From Candidatus Aminicenantes bacterium (GTDB lineage Bacteria > Acidobacteriota > Aminicenantia > Aminicenantales > UBA4085), in the NCBI GenBank assembly GCA_026393855.1, contig JAPKZJ010000057.1, forward strand, positions 1-36,970: a stretch of DNA of 36,970 nt. The letters are read 5' to 3'. The translations under genes were made by a program, and so were the position numbers. Position 1 is the stretch's first letter; each line of letters begins with the position of its first letter. Of the stretch, positions 9,896 to 16,858 are shown piece after piece. The notes beneath the pieces were generated by a model that was not told where the DNA came from, searched no databases, and worked only from the letters and a program-made list of their open reading frames with translations.

Positions 9896-11275
9896 ATGAA
9901 AAGGCCTCGATTCAAAGGGCGGCGGCTCGGCCGGACAGCCGCAGGGCTCCTGATCCTGTTCCTGACCGCCCCGGCTGTCCGTTCCCAGGCGGCGGCGGCC
10001 AAAGACCGCGCCTTCACCCTCGACAACGGCTTGCGGGTGATCCTCCTCGAGCGGCGCACGCTCCCGCTGATCAACATCGTCGCCGCCGTGGGCGCCGGGA
10101 CTAAGGACGAGACCGACGCCGCAAGCGGAGTCACCCATCTCCTCGAGCATGTCATCCTCTTCCGCGGCACCGAGGTCCGCAGCGGCAGCGAAGTCGCCGC
10201 CGATATCCGCCGCCACGGGGCCTATTTCAACGCCCACACCGGTCCGGACATCGCCACGTTCGAGCTCACTTCGCCGGTCGAGTACGCGGATTTCGCCCTG
10301 CGGAACCAGAAAGAGATTCTATTCAACCTCAAGATTTCGGCGCCGGAGCTCGAGTCGGAGAAGGAGGTCATTCTGGAGGAGATCCGCCAGATCGAAGACG
10401 ATCCTTTCCGAATCGCAAGCGCCCTCATCTATCAGAACCTGTTTCCGGGCCATCCCTACGCCAATCCGGTCTATGGCCGCGCCGACGTCCTGAGAGCCCT
10501 GACGGCCGGAGATGTCGAGAATTTCTACCGGCGATTTTTCGTCCCGGCTAACACCGCCCTGGCCGTGGTCGGCGATTTCGGACTGGACGAGATGGAAGCC
10601 AAGGTTCGGGAGGTCTTCGGTTCCCTGCCTCGGTCCGATTTCAAGCCCGCTCCCCTTGCCGCTCCGGCTCCTCTGCCCAAAACCGTCGAGATCCACCTGG
10701 AGCGCGATGTCGAAGAGGGATATCTCGTGATCGGGGCGGCCGGGCCCGACTACAACAACCCCGACCAATTCGCTTCGGACGTCTTGACGGAAGCCCTGGG
10801 CCACGGCTTGAGCCCCAAGCTGGTCCAGGCCTTACGGGGCGGCCGCCGCGATCTGGTCAACTCGGTCTCCATGAACTACATCGCCCTTAAGCGGGCCGGC
10901 GCATTTCTTGTCTACGCGGCCCTCGATCCCAAGAACATGGACGCGGCCAAGAAGGAGGCTCTGGCCTACCTGCGGCAAGTCCGAAATGAGAGCTTCTCCA
11001 AGTCCGAATTCCAAGGCGAGGAGAAGGCGTACGCCTACGAGCATCTGGAAGGGGCCCGCAACGAGCTGCGCATTTCCGTCCAGAAGGCCTGGGAGAGCGG
11101 CCTTGGGTTGGCCCAATCCCTGGCCATGCACATGATGCTGAACGAGACCCCGTCCCGAATCGATTACCTGGAGCGAATCGCCCAAGTTACGCCTTCCGAC
11201 CTGCGCCGGATCGGAGCCCGCTATCTGAGCCGGGCCGAATACGTCGTGGTGACCGTCCAACCGAGGGTGAAATGA
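9896..11275 (+). CDS. Secreted M16 family zinc peptidase, catalytic subunit
   Basis: A 459-residue pitrilysin/processing-peptidase-type protein with an N-terminal signal or anchor (residues ~10-32, TAAGLLILFLTAPAVRSQA). The inverted zinc motif HxxEH is intact as His81-Leu-Leu-Glu84-His85, and the third ligand is Glu161 in VILEEIRQIEDDP, 77 residues later as expected. The C-terminal half is the second M16 domain. The chosen ATG 9896 has GGGAG 5 bp upstream; ATG 9884 in the same frame overlaps that site. The downstream gene overlaps by 4 bp and encodes a non-catalytic partner, so the product probably works as a heterodimer degrading peptides in the periplasm. Confidence 0.9.
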   Translation: MKRPRFKGRRLGRTAAGLLILFLTAPAVRSQAAAAKDRAFTLDNGLRVILLERRTLPLINIVAAVGAGTKDETDAASGVTHLLEHVILFRGTEVRSGSEVAADIRRHGAYFNAHTGPDIATFELTSPVEYADFALRNQKEILFNLKISAPELESEKEVILEEIRQIEDDPFRIASALIYQNLFPGHPYANPVYGRADVLRALTAGDVENFYRRFFVPANTALAVVGDFGLDEMEAKVREVFGSLPRSDFKPAPLAAPAPLPKTVEIHLERDVEEGYLVIGAAGPDYNNPDQFASDVLTEALGHGLSPKLVQALRGGRRDLVNSVSMNYIALKRAGAFLVYAALDPKNMDAAKKEALAYLRQVRNESFSKSEFQGEEKAYAYEHLEGARNELRISVQKAWESGLGLAQSLAMHMMLNETPSRIDYLERIAQVTPSDLRRIGARYLSRAEYVVVTVQPRVK

Positions 11276-12576
11276 CCGCTCCTGCCCGCCGTCTTCCCCA
11301 TCGGATCGCTCTGATCGCAGCGGTTCTGCTCGGCGCGGTGCTCCTGGCCGCGGGCCCGGAGCTGCAGGAACGCTTCCGGCTCGACAACGGCATGACCGTT
11401 GTTTATCGGCACGACCCCGCCTCCGAAGTGACCGTCCTCCTGATCGGGATCGGCGGTGGGCAATCGGCGGAGCCGGTGGACAAGGCCGGGCTGGCCTTCC
11501 TCACGTCCCGGCTGGCCATCGACATTCCCGATCAAAGCAAGGCCCAGGATTTCGTCGTCAAAGCCCTCCACTCCAGCCTGAACGTCCGCGGCGACTTCGC
11601 CGTCATCCAGCTCGAATGCTTGAGCGAGTTCTTCGACGAGGTGGCGGCGGCGTTCGTCCGCATCTTGGCCGATCCCCTATTCACGGGAGTCCGCATCGAA
11701 CGGATCAAGGAATTCATGGCTCACCAGCGCCGGCTCGAGGCTGACGACGCGGGCAACGCGGGCCGGTTGGCCCAGGCAGAGGCGTTCTTCGCCGGGACCG
11801 GATACGGCCGTTCGATCTACGGCTCGGAGGCGTCGCTTGCCGCGATCAAAGCCAAGGACATCAAGGACTTCTATGATCGTCTGTTCATCGCCGGGAATAT
11901 CACTCTTACGGTCGTCACGGATCTCGACCGAGAACGTCTGGCCGCGATGCTCAAGAAGCATTTCGGAGGCTTCCGGAAGTCGGCGACGGCGCCAGCGATC
12001 CCCTCCCTCGCTTCGGCCTCGCCGGCCGAACCTTCGCGCCAGATGGAGAAAGAAGCGCTGCAAACCTATGTTTCGGCCGCTTACCCTCTGCCGGCGGCCG
12101 GCCGCCGCAATTATGTCCTGGATTCCCTGTTGGAGAACGCTCTTGGCCGCGGACCCGGGACACGGCTTTGGAGCCTGCGGTCGGAACAGAAGCTGGCCTA
12201 CAACGTGGCGGCCTCGGCCCTCCAGATGAAACAGGGCGGACTTTTCGAAGCCTTCCTGGAAACCGATCCATCGAAGACGGCGCAGGCCCGAACCGCCTTG
12301 GGCGCGCTGCTGGCCGAAGTCCACCACACCGGCCTCTCGGCCGAGGAGCTCGACGTGGCCAAGGCGGGGCTCAAATCGCTCTTCCTGCGCGGCAACGAGA
12401 CGAAGATCTCCCGGGCCTCTACCCTGGCGTCATTCGAAGCGCTGGGTCTGGACGCTTCTTTTTTTGAAGCCTTCGCCAAAGAAGTCGATGCCGTGACGCT
12501 CGACGAGATGAACGCCCATATTCGGAGCGTCCTCGACCCGGCCAAGGCTCATTGGGTGCTGGTCGGGCCGAAGTAA
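11272..12576 (+). CDS. M16 family protein lacking the zinc site (partner subunit)
   Basis: A 434-residue M16-like protein with a signal peptide (IALIAAVLLGAVLLAAG). It retains the family fold: FRLDNGMTVVYRHDP at the N-terminus, and ALGRGPGTRLWSLRSEQKLAYNV in the second half, the usual R...LAY substrate-holding region. Where HxxEH should be, the sequence reads AGLAFLTSRL, so no zinc can bind. Paired catalytic and inactive subunits are the rule for mitochondrial processing peptidase and many bacterial M16B pairs. The ATGA overlap with the catalytic gene (11272-11275) implies coupled translation and equal amounts. The unit ends before the separate promoter at 12604. Confidence 0.88.
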   Translation: MTAPARRLPHRIALIAAVLLGAVLLAAGPELQERFRLDNGMTVVYRHDPASEVTVLLIGIGGGQSAEPVDKAGLAFLTSRLAIDIPDQSKAQDFVVKALHSSLNVRGDFAVIQLECLSEFFDEVAAAFVRILADPLFTGVRIERIKEFMAHQRRLEADDAGNAGRLAQAEAFFAGTGYGRSIYGSEASLAAIKAKDIKDFYDRLFIAGNITLTVVTDLDRERLAAMLKKHFGGFRKSATAPAIPSLASASPAEPSRQMEKEALQTYVSAAYPLPAAGRRNYVLDSLLENALGRGPGTRLWSLRSEQKLAYNVAASALQMKQGGLFEAFLETDPSKTAQARTALGALLAEVHHTGLSAEELDVAKAGLKSLFLRGNETKISRASTLASFEALGLDASFFEAFAKEVDAVTLDEMNAHIRSVLDPAKAHWVLVGPK

Positions 12577-12603
12577 AAGCGGATGGCGACGCCGGCCCTC
12601 GCC

Positions 12604-12631
12604 TTGACATCTTCAATAGTCTGAAGATAAT
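12604..12631 (+). promoter_or_regulatory. Strong candidate promoter with a palindrome in the spacer
   Basis: TTGACA (12604-12609) and GATAAT (12626-12631) are 16 bp apart. The spacer contains the inverted repeat CTTCA-N6-TGAAG (12611-12615 / 12622-12626), a position where a repressor could block polymerase. It drives the thioesterase and probably the DUF3795 gene. Confidence 0.6.
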
Positions 12632-12658
12632 GGGGTGAATTCCGCCACGGAGGCCGCC

Positions 12659-13081
12659 ATGGGCGAGACCGCACTGACCGACGACCACTTCTGCTTCGTC
12701 TGCGGGGAGAAGAATCCCGACGGCTTGCGGATCGTCTTCGAATACCCCGAACCGGGACGATGCCGGGCCGTCTTCACCCCCGAAAAGCGCTTCCAAGGCT
12801 GGCAGGATATCCTGCACGGAGGGATCATCTCGACCCTTCTGGATGAGGCTTTGGCCCATGCCTACGGCGGAGCGGCCCGCGGGGCGGGCGAAGCGGCCGT
12901 GACCGCCGAGATGACCGTCAAATTCAAGAAGCCGGTCCGGATCGGCATCCCCGCCGTTTTGGAAGGCCGCTTGATCGCAGTCAACGGCCGGGTCGTCGAA
13001 TGTGAATCCGTCATCCGAGACATGGCCGGCACCGAGCTTGCGGCGGCGACCGGAAAGCTCATCAAGCTTAAGAAAGCGTGA
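12659..13081 (+). CDS. PaaI-type hotdog-fold thioesterase
   Basis: A 140-residue cytoplasmic protein of the hotdog thioesterase superfamily, probably hydrolysing an acyl-CoA. The family core is WQDILHGGIISTLLDEALAH (residues ~44-63): the HGG turn followed by the acidic residue on the long helix. The N-terminus carries FCFVCGEKNPDGL, the CxxCG-x-NPxGL signature of a UPF/PaaI subgroup. The ATG at 12659 is preceded by GGAGG at 5 bp, better than the in-frame GTG at 12635, which lies almost on the -10. DUF3795 follows 22 bp downstream. Confidence 0.86.
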   Translation: MGETALTDDHFCFVCGEKNPDGLRIVFEYPEPGRCRAVFTPEKRFQGWQDILHGGIISTLLDEALAHAYGGAARGAGEAAVTAEMTVKFKKPVRIGIPAVLEGRLIAVNGRVVECESVIRDMAGTELAAATGKLIKLKKA

Positions 13082-13103
13082 AGATAAACGGAGGGAAACT
13101 GCC

Positions 13104-13457
13104 ATGGCCAAAATAATCTCGTTTTGCGGGCTGGATTGCTCGACATGCCCGGCCCATGTCGCCCACCTGACCGGCGACCAAGCTCTAAGGGAAAAGACGG
13201 CCAAGGAATGGGCGGCCGCCTATCATTTCGATTTTAAGCCCGAGATGGTCGATTGCGTCGGCTGCACCATCGTCGCCGGCCCCCACATCGGCCACTGCGC
13301 CGAATGCGCCATGCGGACGTGCGGCCTGGCCAAGGGGGTCGCCAACTGCGGCCTCTGCGCCGAGTTCGACGGTTGCGCCACGATCGGCGACTTCATCGCC
13401 AAGGTGCCCCCGGCCAAGGCCAACCTCGAGGAAGTCCGGGCCGCCCGTAAGGGCTAG
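13104..13457 (+). CDS. DUF3795 cysteine-rich protein
   Basis: A 117-residue protein with 11 cysteines. It starts with ISFCGLDCSTCPAH, the typical DUF3795 opening (YCGLDCxxCPA), followed by CVGCTIVAGPHIGHCAECAMRTC and CGLCAEFDGC. The spacing suggests one or two bound zinc ions or an iron-sulfur cluster; the family's function is unknown. GGAGGG lies just upstream of ATG 13104. It probably shares a transcript with the thioesterase. Its stop lies 11 bp from the stop of the convergent M24 gene. Confidence 0.85.
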   Translation: MAKIISFCGLDCSTCPAHVAHLTGDQALREKTAKEWAAAYHFDFKPEMVDCVGCTIVAGPHIGHCAECAMRTCGLAKGVANCGLCAEFDGCATIGDFIAKVPPAKANLEEVRAARKG

Positions 13458-13468
13458 CCGGCGCGAAG

Positions 13469-14833
13469 CTATTTCCCCGGCTTGAACGGGCTGGGAAGCT
13501 TCATCGCCTTTTCGATCTCGGCGATCGTCTTCGGAGCCGAAGCCGTCATCACCCGGTTCCCGGTTTCGAGGACGAGCACGTCGTCTTCGATGCGGCAGCC
13601 CAGGCCTTCATACTTTTTGTATATCGGACCGACCGCATCCGCGAACGCCTTCCACTCTTCCGCCGGCACTTGGCCGGGAGCCTTATCCAGCCGTCCGGGG
13701 GCGAAATAGAGCCCCGGTTCCATGGTCAGCACCATCCCGGGCTTGAACTCAAGGCCGTTGCGCATTTGCCGCGCGAACCAGCCCCAGACGTCGTGGATAT
13801 CGAGCCCGATCCCGTGGATGAACCCGTGCTGGATGTAGAAGCGCCTCTGCCAGGCTTTGGCCGGGTCGGTCACGAGCCCCAGCTTGGCCAGGCCTCGCAG
13901 AAGGGCGTCCTCGACCAAGGTCTGGGTCTTGAGGATGCCGTTTCCCGCCGTCATGGCGGCAAGGCCTTCGAGCTGAGCCGTCAGGACGACACCGTGCAGA
14001 TCGGCCTGTTCGCGGCTGAATCTCCCGCTCACCGGGATCGTCCGGCTCAAGTCCGAGGTATAAAGATCGTGCCAGGCGCCAAGGTCGAAGACGATCAGGT
14101 CGCCGGCTTTCATCTCCCGCTTGGTGGCCCCGAAATGGATGTTGACGGAGTTCGGGCCGGAGGCGATCTGGGTGAAGGAGGCCGAGGCTCCGCGCCGGAC
14201 ATGGACGTATTCGAGAACGGCTTGCAAGTCGATCTCGCTCATTCCCGGCCGGGCCGCCTTGAGCATCTCGATGTATCCCTCCGTCGTGATGTCGACGGCC
14301 GCCTGCAAGATGGCAATCTCTTCGGGCGATTTGACGATCCGCATCTCGGCCAAAGCCGGATCCAGGTTGGCGGTCCCGGCCGCATTGGCCAAGGCGGCCG
14401 CGCCTCCCGCGACTTGGAAGACGCCTTCCATCGCCGCGAACGGGAAAAAGATCGTCTTTTCCGCGGCCGAGCGGTTCAAGAACATCCGCAGCTCGCTTAA
14501 AGGCCGGGCATCGACGGGAGTCCCTTCGGTCCGAGGCCATTTGCCGCCGCGGTTGAAATAGATTTCGCGCTTCTCCGCCGTCGGCCATAAGAGCAGCAAA
14601 GCGTCCGGCTCGGCGATCCCGGTCAGGTAATAAAAATCCTTATTATCCTGCGGCCCGCGCGGGCTCGGGATCTGCGAAGGGATGAGGGCGATCCCGGCCC
14701 CGACCCGGCCCATGAGCGCAGCCCGGCGGACGGCATAGGCGTCAGGAGCGGACTGGGCCAGCGCCAGGCTGGAGACGATTATCAATAGGGCGGCTGTCAG
14801 GATGAGTATCGGGCGGTACGGGCGCTGCGGCAT
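13469..14833 (-). CDS. Secreted M24 family aminopeptidase (Xaa-Pro aminopeptidase-like)
   Basis: A 454-residue dinuclear metallopeptidase expected to remove N-terminal residues before proline. The signal peptide is residues 1-27 (ILILTAALLIIVSSLALA). The N-terminal creatinase-like domain carries DFYYLTGIAEPDALLLLWP. The five metal ligands are readable in the pita-bread domain: Asp in VFDLGAW, Asp in SDLSRTIPV, His in HGIGLDIHDVWG, Glu in LTMEPGLYF and Glu in GCRIEDDVLV. The extra HGFIHGIG histidines are typical of the prolidase subgroup. GGAGG lies 7 bp before ATG 14833. Its promoter is unclear (a TAAAGT -10 without a good -35). It is divergent from the TPM gene. Confidence 0.92.
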   Translation of the reverse strand: MPQRPYRPILILTAALLIIVSSLALAQSAPDAYAVRRAALMGRVGAGIALIPSQIPSPRGPQDNKDFYYLTGIAEPDALLLLWPTAEKREIYFNRGGKWPRTEGTPVDARPLSELRMFLNRSAAEKTIFFPFAAMEGVFQVAGGAAALANAAGTANLDPALAEMRIVKSPEEIAILQAAVDITTEGYIEMLKAARPGMSEIDLQAVLEYVHVRRGASASFTQIASGPNSVNIHFGATKREMKAGDLIVFDLGAWHDLYTSDLSRTIPVSGRFSREQADLHGVVLTAQLEGLAAMTAGNGILKTQTLVEDALLRGLAKLGLVTDPAKAWQRRFYIQHGFIHGIGLDIHDVWGWFARQMRNGLEFKPGMVLTMEPGLYFAPGRLDKAPGQVPAEEWKAFADAVGPIYKKYEGLGCRIEDDVLVLETGNRVMTASAPKTIAEIEKAMKLPSPFKPGK

Positions 14834-14904
14834 GGGCGAACCTCCGGTTGGGATTCCGAGAAAACAACTTTACCACAACCAAGGGTTGATAAAAAAAGGC
14901 AGCG

Positions 14905-14934
14905 GTGACCCGGGGGCCGCAAATACGGTACAAT
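14905..14934 (+). promoter_or_regulatory. Candidate promoter of the TPM-domain gene
   Basis: GTGACC (14905-14910), 18 bp, then TACAAT (14929-14934), about 40 bp before the start. Upstream in the same divergent gap is the small inverted repeat CAACC-AAG-GGTTG (14876-14888), which could be an operator shared with the M24 gene. Confidence 0.45.
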
Positions 14935-14972
14935 GCGGCCGGCAAACGATCCGCGACCTTCAGGGAGGCTTC

Positions 14973-16337
14973 ATGCGAACCGAATCCCGAAAAACTTTCC
15001 AGCGGGCGGCTTGGGCCGCCGGGCTCGTCCTGATCGCCTGCTTCAGCCTGCCGGCGGCGGAAAAGCCCGAAAACATCCCCAATCCGCTGGCCGCCTCCGG
15101 CCTCTTTGTCGGCGACAACGCCGGCATCCTGGGTTCGGAATACGCGGCGTTGATCGATTCGATCTGCCGCAGGCTTAAGGAGGCGACGACGGTCGAGCTG
15201 GCCGTCATCACCGTCCGCGACCTCGGGGGTACGACGGTTGAGGACTTCGCCGACCGACTATTCCGGCGCTTCGGGATCGGCGTCAAGGGCAAGGACAACG
15301 GCGTCCTGATCCTTTGCTCGGCCGGGGATCGCGACGTCCGCATCGAAGTCGGCTACGGCCTGGAAGCTGTTCTGACCGACGCCGTCTCGTCGCGCCTTCT
15401 CGACGAGGAAGCCGGTCCCTTTCTAGCCAAGAACGAGTTCGGCCGCGGCCTTTATGCCTTGACCAAGGCGGCGGCGGGCAAAATCGCCGGCGCCCAGAAC
15501 GCTTCCCTGGAAACGGCCGATCCGGCCGCCTGGCCGACCCAGCCCGTTTTCGTCCCGGAGACGCCTGAGGCGTCCGGCGGCCGGGCCAAGCCGGCCGCGG
15601 CCAGGTCGGGAACCGGCCCCCTCATCCTGGCGGGGCTGGCCGTGCTTTGGGGCCTGCTCGGAGCGGGGATCGTCTTCGGGAAATACAATCGGACCCGCGG
15701 CAAGGCGGCCCGGGGGAAGGCGATTTCCGGAGCCAACGGCGTGACGGCGCTTTTATGGACGGGAGCGGTCGGAGGCTTCGTCGCCCTGGCCGCGACGCAC
15801 AGCGGCGTCTGGTCCTCCCTGCTTTCGATGCTCTCCCCGACCGGAGTCACGGTCGGCCTGGGTGCTTTCCGCCGGTCGCTGCGGCGCCGGCTCGAAAGCT
15901 ACCATCTGCCTTGCGCCAAATGCGGCGCGCCGATGGACCTGACGCCGGAGGACAAGGACGACGCGCTCCTCTCGGTGGAGGAAGCGGCCGAAGAGAAGGC
16001 CGGGGGAATGGACTATGAGATCTGGACCTGCCCGGCCTGTCAGCACCAGGAGCGCTTGTCGGTCAAATTGAACAAAGCCCGCGAATGCCCCAAGTGCAAG
16101 CGCCGAACTCTCAAGGAAGTCTCAACGACGCTGATCGCCGCCACGACGAGCCACGGCGGCAAGGTCCGGGTGGATCGGAATTGCCTGAATCCGAATTGCG
16201 GGTTCACCGAGACGATCGAACGGGCGACCCCCAAGTTGTCCTCGTCGACGACGGGAAGCGCCGGCCATTCCGGAAGCTCGCATTCCTCGTTCGGCGGCGG
16301 GCGTTCCGGCGGCGGCGGCGCCTCGCGGCATTTTTAG
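14973..16337 (+). CDS. TPM-domain (YgcG-like) membrane protein with zinc-ribbon tail
   Basis: A 454-residue envelope protein. A signal peptide (residues ~10-30) is followed by a TPM domain (~35-165; DNAGILGSEYAALIDSICRRL ... IEVGYGLEAVLTDAVSSRLL). An Ala/Pro linker leads to about three membrane segments (~208-300: LILAGLAVLWGLLGAGIVFG, ALLWTGAVGGFVALAA, and one weaker). A cytoplasmic tail then holds four Cys pairs (CAKCG, CPACQ, CPKCK, CLNPNC), compatible with two zinc ribbons. It ends in the Gly/Ser-rich SFGGGRSGGGGASRHF typical of TPM proteins. TPM proteins have been tied to photosystem repair and membrane stress; the bacterial role is unknown. ATG 14973 has GGGAGG 6 bp upstream. The 3' end overlaps the convergent gene's stop (TTAG). 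Confidence 0.85.
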   Translation: MRTESRKTFQRAAWAAGLVLIACFSLPAAEKPENIPNPLAASGLFVGDNAGILGSEYAALIDSICRRLKEATTVELAVITVRDLGGTTVEDFADRLFRRFGIGVKGKDNGVLILCSAGDRDVRIEVGYGLEAVLTDAVSSRLLDEEAGPFLAKNEFGRGLYALTKAAAGKIAGAQNASLETADPAAWPTQPVFVPETPEASGGRAKPAAARSGTGPLILAGLAVLWGLLGAGIVFGKYNRTRGKAARGKAISGANGVTALLWTGAVGGFVALAATHSGVWSSLLSMLSPTGVTVGLGAFRRSLRRRLESYHLPCAKCGAPMDLTPEDKDDALLSVEEAAEEKAGGMDYEIWTCPACQHQERLSVKLNKARECPKCKRRTLKEVSTTLIAATTSHGGKVRVDRNCLNPNCGFTETIERATPKLSSSTTGSAGHSGSSHSSFGGGRSGGGGASRHF

Positions 16338-16858
16338 ACGGCCGAGGGGACTCCCGGCGCTTGGCCCGGCCCCGGCCGGTCCAGGCGCCATTGCGAGACC
16401 GGACCGTCCTCTGGATCGATGCGGCTGCCGGTTTGACGGAACCCGTTCTTCTCCAGAACCCGTTCCGAAGCTCGGTTGGCGACGGCGGCTTCCGCCGTGA
16501 CGGCGACGACTTCGGGCCGCCCAAACGCCTCCTCGACCATCTGCGCCGCTCCAAGGGAAGCCAATCCCCGGCCCGCGCAGGAGGCGGCGACCCCGTACCC
16601 GATCTCGACGTCGCCATTGCGGGGCGCATGACGGAAGCTGCCCGCCCCGACGATGAGGCCGCCGTCCCCGCTGAGGAAGAGACGAGGCGCGCACCAGAAC
16701 CATTCCTCCCCCGCCTCGAAACGGTTGAACGCATCCTCGATGACGACACCGGGCAGGATATCCGGCTCGGCCGCGGCAAAGCCTCGGCACTCATCCATGC
16801 GGCCGGCGGCCCGGACGCGCTCGAGCTCGTCCGGGGCGATCGTGAGCAGACGGATCAT
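16334..16858 (-). CDS. GNAT family N-acetyltransferase (RimJ/RimL-like)
   Basis: A 174-residue cytoplasmic acetyl-CoA-dependent acyltransferase. Visible GNAT elements are strand 4 with IGYGV, the pyrophosphate-binding loop CAGRGLAS (RxxGxG/A-like), and the C-terminal NRASERVLEKNGF signature shared with RimJ/RimL. The acceptor cannot be predicted. The start ATG overlaps the stop of the upstream M28 gene (ATGA, 16858-16855), giving translational coupling. A longer open frame continuing upstream in the same register is an artefact inside the M28 gene. The stop codon TAA shares bases with the convergent TPM stop. Confidence 0.87.
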   Translation of the reverse strand: MIRLLTIAPDELERVRAAGRMDECRGFAAAEPDILPGVVIEDAFNRFEAGEEWFWCAPRLFLSGDGGLIVGAGSFRHAPRNGDVEIGYGVAASCAGRGLASLGAAQMVEEAFGRPEVVAVTAEAAVANRASERVLEKNGFRQTGSRIDPEDGPVSQWRLDRPGPGQAPGVPSAV

